Below are positions 37,393 through 46,923 of a stretch of 64,000 bases of DNA, one piece after another. The stretch is from Pseudomonas fluorescens (GTDB lineage Bacteria; Pseudomonadota; Gammaproteobacteria; Pseudomonadales; Pseudomonadaceae): positions 248,001-312,000 of the forward strand of contig NZ_JAGGOG010000013.1 in assembly GCF_018614655.1 (NCBI RefSeq), given 5' to 3'. The first letter of the stretch is position 1, and each line of letters starts with the position of its first letter. Below the pieces are notes generated by a model that saw only the letters and a program-made list of their open reading frames with translations, was not told the origin of the DNA and did not search any database. A program made the translations under genes and the position numbers.

Positions 37393-37560
37393 GTGACTCA
37401 AACCACCAAATACGTCATCAAGTACAAGCTCAATGGTGAGCGCCGCTTCGAATTCGCTCAACTGCAATCCGCCAGCGTCGAAGAGGCGAAAGCAGCCTTG
37501 GCGAAGATTCATGATGCGAGCGATGAAATCACCGACATCAATGTGAGCAAAGCCCTGTAA
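37393..37560 (+). CDS. small protein, 55 aa, GTG start
   Basis: A 55-codon frame starting at GTG (37393) with AGGAAAG six bases upstream. The product begins MTQTTKYVIKYKLNGERRF, then EFAQLQSASVEEAKAALAKI and DEITDINVSKAL: a beta-beta-alpha-beta pattern of a compact folded protein. It follows the DUF1883 gene by 29 bases and is probably co-transcribed. The stop is 6 bases before the first Ada-box-like sequence. I do not recognise the family. Confidence 0.6.
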   Translation: MTQTTKYVIKYKLNGERRFEFAQLQSASVEEAKAALAKIHDASDEITDINVSKAL

Positions 37561-37566
37561 TTCGAG

Positions 37567-37609
37567 CGCAAGCATCGGAGTGCCATGGCCCCCGGCGACT
37601 TCCTAGACT
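37567..37609 (+). promoter_or_regulatory. candidate Ada-box promoter of the oxygenase-alkB operon
   Basis: CGCAAGCATCGGAGTG (37567-37582) is followed after 21 bases by the -10-like TAGACT (37604-37609). The same 16-mer precedes ada. No good -35 is present, as expected for an activator-dependent promoter. Confidence 0.65.
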
Positions 37610-37643
37610 GGCAACCCTCATTCGTTGTCACAGGAGTTCGCCG

Positions 37644-38372
37644 ATGTTTTCTTCATCCATTCCCCTCTCACTGACCGAGCGCCTGGCTTCCCAGGACTGG
37701 CATGCCATCGAAAGCGCTCTTGATCAACAGGGTAATGCGCTGATCCCGGGGCTGCTGACTGCCCGCGAATGTACCGACCTCAGCGACCATTACCCACGAC
37801 AAGCGGCATTCCGCTCCCACGTGGTAATGGCCAGGCATGGCTTTGGCCGGGGCGAATATAAATACTTTCGCTACCCGCTGCCGGCCCTTGTCAGCGACTT
37901 GCGCGAACAGCTTTATCCTTATCTGACGTCACAGGCTAATCGCTGGAACGAGCAGATGAACCTGCCGATCACCTACCCACCACAACACGCCGACTTCGTC
38001 GCTCGCTGCCACGCCGCAGGACAACAACGGCCCACGCCCTTGCTACTGCAATATGGCCCAGGAGACTACAACTGCCTGCATCAAGATCTTTACGGTGAGC
38101 ATGTCTTTCCCCTACAGGTAGCGATCCTGCTGTCCCAGCCAGGCGAGGACTTCAGTGGCGGTGAACTGATACTGACCGAGCAACGCCCGAGGATGCAGTC
38201 TCGCGCCCAAGTAGTGCCATTGAACAAAGGGGATGCGGTGATCTTTGCGGTCAGCCAGCGCCCAATGCCCAGCGTCCGGGGGTTTCATCGGGTAACCTTG
38301 CGCCATGGGGTCAGTGTTCTGCACAGTGGCAAACGTCATACCTTGGGAGTGATCTTTCACGATGCGCAGTAA
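37644..38372 (+). CDS. 2OG-Fe(II) oxygenase, putative alkylation-damage oxygenase
   Basis: A 242-residue dioxygenase of the 2-oxoglutarate/iron type. The facial triad is His146 and Asp148 (NCLHQDLYGEHVFPLQV) with His215 (VRGFHRVTLRHG), and Arg231 (GKRHTLGVIFHD) as the 2OG-binding Arg. The sequence and neighbourhood fit the Pfam group annotated as an oxygenase for damaged DNA (formerly DUF2086), next to alkB and ada. Whether it acts on DNA or protein is unproven. It shares an operon with alkB (11-base overlap) under a candidate Ada box. Confidence 0.82.
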   Translation: MFSSSIPLSLTERLASQDWHAIESALDQQGNALIPGLLTARECTDLSDHYPRQAAFRSHVVMARHGFGRGEYKYFRYPLPALVSDLREQLYPYLTSQANRWNEQMNLPITYPPQHADFVARCHAAGQQRPTPLLLQYGPGDYNCLHQDLYGEHVFPLQVAILLSQPGEDFSGGELILTEQRPRMQSRAQVVPLNKGDAVIFAVSQRPMPSVRGFHRVTLRHGVSVLHSGKRHTLGVIFHDAQ

Positions 38373-39042
38373 GCCGATTCCCGGCCCCACCGCAGATCTG
38401 TTTGCCGACGACGCCCTGCAGCAACCAACCGGGCGTGAGCAAATCGGCGAACAGTCCTACGTCCTCAGGGGCTACGCCCTGCCCTGGGTTGAACGTCTGC
38501 TACCAGAATTGCGGCGTGTGCTGGCCCAATCACCGTTTCGGCAGATGGTCACACCCGGCGGCTTCACCATGTCGGCGGCCTTGAGCAGTTGCGGTGAGTT
38601 GGGATGGACCACGGACCGCGCGGGCTATCGCTACACAACCCTTGATCCCAACAGCCAACAACCCTGGCCGGCACTTCCCGAAGCCTTGCGTCAGTTGGCT
38701 GTAATGGCGGCGGCAGAAGCAGGATTCGGCAACTTTGAACCGGACGCCTGCCTGATCAACCGCTACGTACCCGGGGCGAAAATGTCCCTGCACCAGGACA
38801 AGAACGAACGTCACTACACCGCGCCTGTGGTCTCGGTGTCCCTGGGTTTACCGGCAATGTTTCTATTCGGCGGTCACCAACGGAGTGACAAGACACAAAA
38901 AGTCTCGCTGTTCCACGGTGACGTGGTGGTCTGGGGCGGCGTGGATCGCTTGCGCTTCCATGGCGTGTTGCCGATCAAGGAAGGTGTGCACCCGCAAATG
39001 GGGCCACAGCGTATCAACCTGACGTTTCGTATGGCCGGCTGA
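38362..39042 (+). CDS. alkB: AlkB, DNA oxidative demethylase
   Basis: A 226-residue AlkB that removes 1-methyladenine and 3-methylcytosine from DNA by 2OG-dependent oxidation. The iron ligands are His144 and Asp146 (KMSLHQDKNERH) and His200 (VDRLRFHGVLP); the 2OG/substrate arginines are Arg217 and Arg223 (GPQRINLTFRMAG). GWTTDRAGYRYT is the nucleotide-recognition lid. Its ATG lies inside the end of the upstream oxygenase gene, so the two are coupled. Confidence 0.95.
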   Translation: MRSKPIPGPTADLFADDALQQPTGREQIGEQSYVLRGYALPWVERLLPELRRVLAQSPFRQMVTPGGFTMSAALSSCGELGWTTDRAGYRYTTLDPNSQQPWPALPEALRQLAVMAAAEAGFGNFEPDACLINRYVPGAKMSLHQDKNERHYTAPVVSVSLGLPAMFLFGGHQRSDKTQKVSLFHGDVVVWGGVDRLRFHGVLPIKEGVHPQMGPQRINLTFRMAG

Positions 39043-39049
39043 ATTTGAC

Positions 39050-39091
39050 CGCAAGCATCGGAGTGTTGCGGATACTCAGCCCGACTAATCT
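39050..39091 (+). promoter_or_regulatory. candidate Ada-box promoter of ada
   Basis: CGCAAGCATCGGAGTG (39050-39065) is followed after 20 bases by the -10-like TAATCT (39086-39091). It begins 8 bases after the alkB stop. It is identical to the box upstream of the oxygenase gene. Confidence 0.65.
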
Positions 39092-39119
39092 GGCGGTGTT
39101 CGCCCAAGAGTAATCAACC

Positions 39120-40184
39120 ATGACTTCACGCCACGCCACCGAACAAGACCCACGCTGGGCTGCCATCGTCGCCCGCGATTCCAAGGCTGACCTGCAGTTC
39201 GTCTACGGGGTAAAAACCACCGGTATCTATTGCCGCCCCAGCAGCGCGTCGCGTCTGCCACGCCCGGAAAACGTCGAGTTCTTCGACACCCCGCAACACG
39301 CCGAGGCAGCCGGTTACCGCCCCAGCAAACGCGCTTTGGGGGATCAAACCCAGGTAGCACAGCGTCATGCCCGAATCGTGTCGGCAGCCTGCCGGCATAT
39401 CGAACAGTCCGAGAACGTGCCCAACCTGGAAGCCCTGGCCACCCTCGCCGGCTTGAGCCCCTTTCATTTTCATCGGATTTTCAAGGCCGTCACCGGCCTG
39501 ACGCCCAAAGGCTATGCCAGTGCTCATCGCTCACGCAAAATGCGTGACGGGCTCAAGGACAGCCATTCGGTGACCGATGCGTTGTACGACGCCGGCTTCA
39601 ATTCCAACAGCCGGTTCTACGAATCCGCTGACCAATTGCTGGGCATGAAACCCAGTGATTACAAGGCCGGCGGCACCAACAGCGATATCCGCTTTGCCGT
39701 CGGCCAGTGCTCCCTGGGGGCGATTCTGGTGGCGCAAAGCAATCGGGGAGTGTGCGCGATTCTGCTGGGAGACGATCCGGGCAAACTGGTACGCGACCTG
39801 CAAGATCAATTTCCCCGGGCCAACCTCATCGGTGCCGATCACGGCTTCGAACAGTTGATCGCCCAGGTTGTCGGTTTTATTGAAGCGCCGGCGCTGGGCC
39901 TGGACCTGCCCCTGGATCTGCGCGGTACGGCGTTTCAGGAACGGGTCTGGCAAGCCTTGCGGGAAATTCCGGTGGGCAGCACCGCCAGTTATGGCGAGAT
40001 TGCCAAGCGCATCGGCGCCCCAACCTCTTTCCGCGCTGTAGCCCAGGCGTGTGGGGCCAACAGCCTGGCGGTAGCGATCCCTTGCCATCGAGTGGTGCGC
40101 AGCGATGGCAACCTGTCGGGATATCGCTGGGGCGTGGAGCGTAAACGCCAGTTGCTGGAGCGGGAAGGCGCGACTGAAACTTGA
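39120..40184 (+). CDS. ada: Ada, methylation regulator / O6-methylguanine-DNA methyltransferase with degenerate zinc site
   Basis: A 354-residue three-part protein. The N-terminal Ada domain keeps methyl-acceptor Cys38 (TTGIYCRPSS), but the other zinc ligands of E. coli Ada are replaced: Cys42 to Ser, Cys69 to Ser and Cys72 to Ala (RPSKRALGD). The AraC-type HTH (NLEALATLAGLSPFHFHRIF; VTDALYDAGFNSNSRFYE) is intact. The C-terminal methyltransferase has VAIPCHRVVRSDG with Cys322, plus the RAVAQACGANSLAV helix. O6-methylguanine repair should therefore work, while phosphotriester sensing is doubtful. It is third in the alkylation-repair block with its own box. Confidence 0.95.
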   Translation: MTSRHATEQDPRWAAIVARDSKADLQFVYGVKTTGIYCRPSSASRLPRPENVEFFDTPQHAEAAGYRPSKRALGDQTQVAQRHARIVSAACRHIEQSENVPNLEALATLAGLSPFHFHRIFKAVTGLTPKGYASAHRSRKMRDGLKDSHSVTDALYDAGFNSNSRFYESADQLLGMKPSDYKAGGTNSDIRFAVGQCSLGAILVAQSNRGVCAILLGDDPGKLVRDLQDQFPRANLIGADHGFEQLIAQVVGFIEAPALGLDLPLDLRGTAFQERVWQALREIPVGSTASYGEIAKRIGAPTSFRAVAQACGANSLAVAIPCHRVVRSDGNLSGYRWGVERKRQLLEREGATET

Positions 40185-40188
40185 TGGC

Positions 40189-40779
40189 CTAGAGCATTTT
40201 GCGTCGACGAAATTCCGCGACCTTATGTCGATTGCCGCACAACGCCATGCTGCACCAGCGGCGCTTATGGGCCTTGGTGCGGTCGTAGAACCACAGTACG
40301 CAATCCGGATGTTCACAGGTGCGGATCAAACCGAAATCACCCTCGACCAATAACACCGCTGCGGCTTCCGCGAGCGGCGAGAGAAACTGCTCGGGGGTTT
40401 GCTGTTTGCGCTGACGCTCCAGGTGCACCGTCCCCGGCGCAGGCCAGGACAATTGCGGATGGCTGACAGCCTTGCGCAAAAAACCGTTAAGGACCGTGGG
40501 ATCACCTTGCAAGCCAGCCTTGCGTTGCTCCAACAGGTCCCGGATCACCTCCCGTAATCCCCGCGCCGCGCCAAGCAAAGCACCCTCCTCGAACACTGGC
40601 ACGGCGCCCTCCTCGATCCAGCCAAGGCGTATCAACCAACGCTCGACATCGGCATCCGTCTGCCAGAAATCCCGAGCCACACTGTCGACATTTGCCCGAG
40701 TATTGAGCATGTCCAATACCAGGTCATCGGCCAACACATAAGGCTCCAGCGGTGAATCGGGTGGGGTGACTGCGGTCAT
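40189..40779 (-). CDS. CGNR zinc-finger regulator (ABATE domain)
   Basis: A 196-residue putative regulator. The N-terminal ABATE-type stress domain (LADDLVLDMLNTRANVDSVARDFWQTD) is followed by the C-terminal CGNR finger: RTCEHPDCVLWFYDRTKAHKRRWCSMALCGNRHKVAEFRRRK, written here in parts; the four Cys ligands are in TCEHPDC and CSMALC. The ATG at 40779 has GAGG eight bases upstream. It is divergent from an alpha/beta hydrolase gene whose promoter carries two 34-base GTAAC repeats, the probable binding sites. Confidence 0.85.
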   Translation of the reverse strand: MTAVTPPDSPLEPYVLADDLVLDMLNTRANVDSVARDFWQTDADVERWLIRLGWIEEGAVPVFEEGALLGAARGLREVIRDLLEQRKAGLQGDPTVLNGFLRKAVSHPQLSWPAPGTVHLERQRKQQTPEQFLSPLAEAAAVLLVEGDFGLIRTCEHPDCVLWFYDRTKAHKRRWCSMALCGNRHKVAEFRRRKML

Positions 40780-40852
40780 GGCATGTCCTCTTGAGCGCGC
40801 ATCATCGTAACCGTTATTCATGCATTTGTGTAGTTACGAAACATGACTAAAA

Positions 40853-40886
40853 AGTAACCCTTTAATTTGATTTGACAGGTTACAAA
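40853..40886. promoter_or_regulatory. GTAAC-type operator repeat 1
   Basis: A 34-base unit beginning AGTAACCCT and ending GGTTACAAA, so it carries GTAACC and GGTTAC as an inverted pair. It is 26/34 identical to the unit at 40909-40942, 56 bases away. Confidence 0.55.
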
Positions 40887-40908
40887 AACGAGAGCAGCCT
40901 GCTCAACC

Positions 40909-40942
40909 AGTAACCCTATAAATCAAATTAACCAGTTACAAA
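40909..40942. promoter_or_regulatory. GTAAC-type operator repeat 2
   Basis: The second copy begins AGTAACCCT and ends CAGTTACAAA. It ends against the AAGGAG of the hydrolase gene. A shared binding site for the divergent CGNR regulator is the simplest reading. Confidence 0.55.
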
Positions 40943-40953
40943 GGAGCATCATC

Positions 40954-41832
40954 ATGTCGATCCCCTCCCCGGTGATTCGCTACCATCACGTCGACGCCGA
41001 TGGTGTGCGCGTGTTCTACCGTGAAGCCGGCGATCCTGCGGCCCCGGTGATTCTGTTGCTGCACGGTTTCCCCAGCTCCTCGCATATGTACCGCAACCTG
41101 ATCCCGCTGCTCGCCACCCGCTACCGCGTGATTGCACCGGACCTGCCAGGGTTCGGCTTCACCGAAGTGCCCGCAGAACGCGGCTACGCCTACAGCTTCG
41201 ACAATCTGGCAATCACCCTCGGCCACTTTGTCGACGCACTGAAACTCAGTCGCTATGCCCTTTATGTGTTCGACTACGGCGCCCCGGTTGGCCTGCGCTT
41301 GGCCGTGGCGCACCCACAGCGGGTCAGCGCGCTGGTGTCGCAAAACGGCAATGCTTATCTGGAAGGGTTGGGCGATGCCTGGGCACCGATCCGCGCCTAC
41401 TGGGCCGAACCGAGCCAGGCCAATCGGGAAGTGATCCGCAATGCAGTGATCAGCCTGGAGGGCACCCGTTACCAATACCTGCAGGGTGTTGATCAGCCAG
41501 AGTTGGTGGCGCCAGAGTCCTACATACTTGATACCCTGCTGATGCAGCGCCCCGGTAATGACGAGGTCCAGCTCGACCTGTTCCTCGACTATCGCAACAA
41601 CCTGACCTTGTACCCGGCCTTCCAGGCATTTTTCAGGGCCACGCAGCTGCCGACACTGGTGATCTGGGGTCGTAACGATCCGTTTTTCATCCCGCCGGGT
41701 GCTCACGCCTACAAGACCGACAACCCCAGCGCGGTGGTGGAATTGCTCGACACCGGTCACTTCGCCCTGGAAACCCATGCTGTGCCCATTGCCCAGCGTA
41801 TCCACGAGGTACTGGGGCACGCCATCGACTGA
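40954..41832 (+). CDS. alpha/beta hydrolase, epoxide hydrolase / dehalogenase-like
   Basis: A 292-residue alpha/beta hydrolase. The oxyanion region is LLLHGFPSSSHMYRNLIP; the nucleophile elbow is YALYVFDYGAPVGLRLA with Asp as nucleophile, as in epoxide hydrolases and haloalkane dehalogenases; the acid is in LVIWGRNDPFFI and the base His in LLDTGHFALETH. AAGGAG precedes the ATG. It is divergent from the CGNR gene, and the inferred regulation suggests an inducible detoxification enzyme. The natural substrate is not known. Confidence 0.85.
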   Translation: MSIPSPVIRYHHVDADGVRVFYREAGDPAAPVILLLHGFPSSSHMYRNLIPLLATRYRVIAPDLPGFGFTEVPAERGYAYSFDNLAITLGHFVDALKLSRYALYVFDYGAPVGLRLAVAHPQRVSALVSQNGNAYLEGLGDAWAPIRAYWAEPSQANREVIRNAVISLEGTRYQYLQGVDQPELVAPESYILDTLLMQRPGNDEVQLDLFLDYRNNLTLYPAFQAFFRATQLPTLVIWGRNDPFFIPPGAHAYKTDNPSAVVELLDTGHFALETHAVPIAQRIHEVLGHAID

Positions 41833-41940
41833 TGGACCGCACGAAAAGCCGGGTTCGTCCAGTGAATAAAACAGACTGGCCGGGGCTATTGGCCCCTGCT
41901 AAAACAGCGGGCAGGTATTCTACCGTTGGAGAAGCGACCT

Positions 41941-43005
41941 ATGAGCACTTGGCCAGACACTCGAATTATTGACCTGCTGGGCATTGAACTGCCGATCATC
42001 CAGGCACCCATGGCTGGTGCCACTGGCACAGCCATGGTCATTGCCGCCAGCGCGGCCGGCGCCCTGGGGTCAATGCCGGCGGCGGCGTTGAGCATCGAAC
42101 AGCTGCGTGAAGCGCTGACCACCATTCGCCAACACAGCATTAAACCGCTGAACGTCAACTTCTTCTGCCATCAACCACCAGCACCTGATGCCGAACGGGA
42201 TCTCCAGTGGAAAAACCTGCTGGAACCCTACTACCGAGAACTGGGTGCCGACTTCGATGCGCCGACGCCCGCCTCCAGCCGCGCACCGTTCAACAATGCC
42301 GCCTGCGAAGTTGTAGAAGAGTTCCGCCCTGAAGTAGTCAGCTTCCACTTCGGCCTGCCGGAAAAAGCCTTGCTGGATCGGGTCAAAGCGACCGGTGCCA
42401 AAGTGCTGTCCTCTGCCACTACCGTCGAAGAAGCCATCTGGCTGGAACAGCACGGTTGCGACGCGATCATTGCCATGGGCTATGAAGCCGGTGGTCATCG
42501 CGGGATGTTTCTCACCGAAGACCTCAGCAGTCAGATCGGCACCCTGGCCCTGGTGCCGCAGATTGTCGACGCCGTCCGGGTGCCGGTGATTGCAGCCGGC
42601 GGGATCGGTGATGCGCGGGGCATTGTCGCCGCCTTTGCCCTGGGGGCCTCGGCGGTGCAAATAGGCACGGCGTACCTGTTTACCCCTGAGGCCAATGTCA
42701 CGCCATCGCATCACCACGCGTTGCGCAGTGCCCAGGCCAGCGAAACAGCGCTGACCAACCTGTTCACCGGGCGTCCAGCGCGGGGCATCATCAATCGGGT
42801 GATGCGTGAGTTGGGATCAATCAACCCGACAGCGCCAGCGTTTCCACGTTCCGGCGGCGCGTTGACGCCGCTGAAGGCCAAGGATGAAGCCGGTTTCAGT
42901 AACTTGTGGTCGGGACAGGCATTACGCCTGTGCAAAGACGTTTCGACTTATGAACTGACCCGCACCCTGGCGGAGCAGGCCCTGGGAAAACTCAAAAGAA
43001 CCTGA
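41941..43005 (+). CDS. nitronate monooxygenase (class I NMO-like)
   Basis: A 354-residue FMN-dependent TIM-barrel enzyme that oxidises toxic nitronates such as propionate-3-nitronate. IIQAPMAGATGTAMVIAASA is the FMN/N-terminal motif; the catalytic His sits in MGYEAGGHRGMF; the phosphate-binding end is VIAAGGIGDARGIVAAFALGASAVQIGTAYL. The ATG at 41941 (MSTWPDTR) has GGAGAAG upstream. It stands alone between the hydrolase and modA. Confidence 0.9.
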   Translation: MSTWPDTRIIDLLGIELPIIQAPMAGATGTAMVIAASAAGALGSMPAAALSIEQLREALTTIRQHSIKPLNVNFFCHQPPAPDAERDLQWKNLLEPYYRELGADFDAPTPASSRAPFNNAACEVVEEFRPEVVSFHFGLPEKALLDRVKATGAKVLSSATTVEEAIWLEQHGCDAIIAMGYEAGGHRGMFLTEDLSSQIGTLALVPQIVDAVRVPVIAAGGIGDARGIVAAFALGASAVQIGTAYLFTPEANVTPSHHHALRSAQASETALTNLFTGRPARGIINRVMRELGSINPTAPAFPRSGGALTPLKAKDEAGFSNLWSGQALRLCKDVSTYELTRTLAEQALGKLKRT

Positions 43006-43014
43006 AAACACTGA

Positions 43015-43899
<885 letters not shown>

Positions 43900-44580
43900 A
43901 TGCCTCTGTCGAGTGCCGATTTTTCCGCTATCTGGCTGACTATCAAACTGGCAGCGCTGACCACCGCCATTCTGCTGGTCATCGGCACGCCGATCGCCCT
44001 GTGGTTGTCGCGTACCCGCTCGTGGTGGCGTGGCCCCATCGGAGCGATCGTCGCCTTGCCGCTGGTGCTGCCACCGACGGTGATCGGCTTCTACCTGCTG
44101 CTGACAATGGGCCCCCATGGCTACATCGGCCAGTTCACCCAATGGCTGGGCCTGGGCACCTTGACCTTCAGTTTTACCGGGCTGGTGATTGGCTCGGTGA
44201 TCTATTCCATGCCGTTCGTGGTGCAGCCGTTGCAGAACGCCTTCTGCGCCATCGGCACCCGCCCATTGGAGGTGGCCGCGACTCTGCGGGCCAATCCCTG
44301 GGACACGTTTTTCAACGTGATCCTGCCCCTGGCCCGCCCGGGGTTTATCACGGCCTCGATTCTCGGCTTTGCCCATACCGTCGGTGAGTTCGGCGTGGTG
44401 CTGATGATCGGCGGCAATATTCCCGACAAGACCCGGGTGGTTTCGGTGCAGATCTACGACCACGTCGAGGCCATGGAATATGCCCAAGCCCACTGGCTGG
44501 CCGGGTCCATGGTGGTGTTTTCTTTCCTGGTATTGCTGGCGCTCTACTCCAGCCGTAAAACCAAAGCGGGCTGGAGTTGA
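43900..44580 (+). CDS. modB: molybdate ABC transporter permease
   Basis: A 226-residue inner-membrane permease with about five helices. The cytoplasmic EAA loop is [26 protein letters not shown], which docks Mod[20 protein letters not shown] is a typical ModB helix. Its ATG follows the modA stop with no gap (TAAATG), which implies coupling. It imports molybdate for molybdenum-cofactor enzymes. Confidence 0.96.
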   Translation: MPLSSADFSAIWLTIKLAALTTAILLVIGTPIALWLSRTRSWWRGPIGAIVALPLVLPPTVIGFYLLLTMGPHGYIGQFTQWLGLGTLTFSFTGLVIGSVIYSMPFVVQPLQNAFCAIGTRPLEVAATLRANPWDTFFNVILPLARPGFITASILGFAHTVGEFGVVLMIGGNIPDKTRVVSVQIYDHVEAMEYAQAHWLAGSMVVFSFLVLLALYSSRKTKAGWS

Positions 44581-45665
44581 TGTCGATGATAGAAGTACGC
44601 CTGCAATTGAAGTATTCCGGGTTTGCCCTGGACGTTGACCTGCAGTTGCCCGGACGCGGAGTGACGGCGTTGTATGGGCATTCTGGCTCCGGCAAGACCA
44701 CCTGTCTGCGCTGTATCGCCGGGCTGGAACGGGCTGACGAAGGCTTCGTCCGGACCAACGATGAGGTGTGGCAGGACAGCCGCAACGGACTGTTCGTGCC
44801 GCCGCATAAGCGCGCGTTGGGCTACGTGTTTCAAGAAGCCAGCCTGTTCGCGCATTTGTCGGTGTTGGCCAATCTGCAATTCGGCCTCAAACGCATCCCG
44901 CGCCAGCAACGCCGGGTGGACATGGCCCAGGCCACGGAGTTGCTGGGCATCGGCCACCTGTTGGACCGCCATCCCCAGCACCTTTCCGGCGGCGAACGCC
45001 AACGGGTCGGCATCGCCCGCGCCCTGCTCACCAGCCCGCAACTGCTGCTGATGGACGAACCCCTGGCCGCCCTGGACAGCAAACGTAAAAGCGAAATCCT
45101 GCCGTACCTGGAACGCTTGCATGACGAATTGGAAATCCCGGTGCTGTACGTCAGTCATGCCCAGGATGAAGTGGCGCGGCTGGCCGATCACATCGTCTTG
45201 CTCAGTGATGGCAACGCCCTGGCCAGCGGCCCGATTGGCGAAACCCTGGCCCGACTTGACCTGCCCATGGCCCTGGGTGACGACGCGGGTGTGGTGATCG
45301 ATGGAACGGTCAGTGCCTATGACGCCCACTACCAACTGCTGACCCTGCAACTGCCCAACAGCCCGTTACAGGTCCGAGTCGCTCATACGCCGCTGGACCG
45401 TGGCAAACACCTGCGTTTCAAAGTGCAGGCCCGGGATGTCAGCCTGAGCCTGCAAGCCGAAGAGCACAGCAGCATTCTCAACCGTCTGCCGGTAACGATG
45501 ACCCAGGAAATTCCCGCCGATAACAGCGCCCACGTGCTGGTGCGCCTGGACGCTGGCGGCACGCCCTTGCTGGCGCGTATCACGCGTTTTTCCAGGGACC
45601 AGTTGCAATTGCATCCGGGCCAAGTGTTATGGGCGCAAATCAAATCGGTGGCGGTACTGGCCTGA
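44580..45665 (+). CDS. modC: molybdate ABC transporter ATP-binding protein
   Basis: A 361-residue ATPase. Walker [16 protein letters not shown]; signature: [17 protein letters not shown]; Walker [17 protein letters not shown]; switch His: [18 protein letters not shown]-terminal Mop-type molybdate-binding domain (from about residue 290, [20 protein letters not shown]) probably senses intracellular molybdate. Start and modB stop overlap by one base (TGATG); a second ATG lies two codons later. Confidence 0.95.
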   Translation: MSMIEVRLQLKYSGFALDVDLQLPGRGVTALYGHSGSGKTTCLRCIAGLERADEGFVRTNDEVWQDSRNGLFVPPHKRALGYVFQEASLFAHLSVLANLQFGLKRIPRQQRRVDMAQATELLGIGHLLDRHPQHLSGGERQRVGIARALLTSPQLLLMDEPLAALDSKRKSEILPYLERLHDELEIPVLYVSHAQDEVARLADHIVLLSDGNALASGPIGETLARLDLPMALGDDAGVVIDGTVSAYDAHYQLLTLQLPNSPLQVRVAHTPLDRGKHLRFKVQARDVSLSLQAEEHSSILNRLPVTMTQEIPADNSAHVLVRLDAGGTPLLARITRFSRDQLQLHPGQVLWAQIKSVAVLA

Positions 45666-45749
45666 CCGATTGCAATCCTTTGGCACGACCGCACAGCGCT
45701 GCGGTCAATCAGACATACCGGCCTGATGACTTGCCAAGGACTTTGCACC

Positions 45750-46778
45750 ATGACCGATCCCGCGCTGCTTGCCGAGCTGCCTCACGACCTGCATTACGTT
45801 GACGACACCCAGCCCGGCATCCGCCGCAAGAAGCTACGGGGCAAGTTTCAGTATTTCACGGCCAATGGCGAGCGTATTACCGATGCCACCGAGATCAAGC
45901 GCATCAACGCCCTGGCCGTCCCGCCGGCCTACACCGATGTATGGATCTGCGCCGACCGGCACGGCCATCTGCAAGCCACCGGCCGCGACGCCCGAGGACG
46001 TAAGCAATACCGCTATCACCCCCGTTGGCGCGAGGTACGCGACAGTGACAAGTACTCACGGCTGCAAGCCTTCGGCAAAGCCCTGCCGAAGCTGCGCAAG
46101 CAATTGGAAGCCCAGGTCGCCGAACCCGGTTTCAATCGTGAAAAGGTCCTGGCCACGGTGATCCTGTTGCTGGATGCCACGCTGATTCGCGTCGGTAATA
46201 CCCAGTACGCGCGGGACAATCGCTCCTACGGCCTGACCACCCTGCGTACCCGGCATGTGGACATCAAGGGTAGCGAAATCCTGTTCCAGTTCCGTGGCAA
46301 GAGCGGTATAGAGCACCAGATCACCGTCAAGGATCGGCGCCTGGCCACGGTGCTCAAGCGCTGCCTGGAATTACCGGGGCAGAACCTCTTCCAGTATTTG
46401 GATGAGGGCGGCGAGCGACATACCGTCAGTTCCACCGACGTCAACGCCCACTTGCACCACCTCACGGGGGCCGACTTTACCGCCAAGGACTATCGAACCT
46501 GGGCCGGCAGCGCCCTCGCACTGTCGGTACTGAGGGACCTGGAATGGCAACCGGAGTCGGACGCGAAGAAGCATGTGGTGGCGATGGTCAAAGAGGTCGC
46601 CCGGCAACTGGGCAACACACCGGCGGTGTGCCGCAAGTGCTATATCCACCCGGCGGTACTGGAGCATTTCAGCCTCGGCGAATTGGCGAAGCTGCCCAAG
46701 CCACGGGGGCGTAAAGGCTTGAAAGCCGAGGAAGTGGGTCTGGCGATGTTTCTCGAACAACTGGCCGGCCCCTTGTAG
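45750..46778 (+). CDS. DNA topoisomerase IB (poxvirus-like)
   Basis: A 342-residue type IB topoisomerase that nicks and rejoins one strand through a 3'-phosphotyrosine. The N-terminal domain (GIRRKKLRGKFQYFTANGER) precedes the catalytic core. Catalytic residues are visible in RNRSYGLTTLRTRH-like sequence (ARDNRSYGLTTLRTRH), the Lys of FRGKSGIEHQI, Arg in DYRTWAGSAL and the Tyr of CRKCYIHPAV. It relaxes both supercoil signs without ATP. It is monocistronic, with ATG at 45750. Confidence 0.92.
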   Translation: MTDPALLAELPHDLHYVDDTQPGIRRKKLRGKFQYFTANGERITDATEIKRINALAVPPAYTDVWICADRHGHLQATGRDARGRKQYRYHPRWREVRDSDKYSRLQAFGKALPKLRKQLEAQVAEPGFNREKVLATVILLLDATLIRVGNTQYARDNRSYGLTTLRTRHVDIKGSEILFQFRGKSGIEHQITVKDRRLATVLKRCLELPGQNLFQYLDEGGERHTVSSTDVNAHLHHLTGADFTAKDYRTWAGSALALSVLRDLEWQPESDAKKHVVAMVKEVARQLGNTPAVCRKCYIHPAVLEHFSLGELAKLPKPRGRKGLKAEEVGLAMFLEQLAGPL

Positions 46779-46923
46779 GAAAAAAACCAAATACGTTACC
46801 CTGTCGATCCTTTCCAGTTCTCGGGATGATCGCCGACGTGAAGTTCTAAGCCTTCCAAAATGTATTCGCAACGAGCCGCCTGGCGCGCTTGTTGGCCTGT
46901 TTCACATTTTTTCGGAGGTGCTG

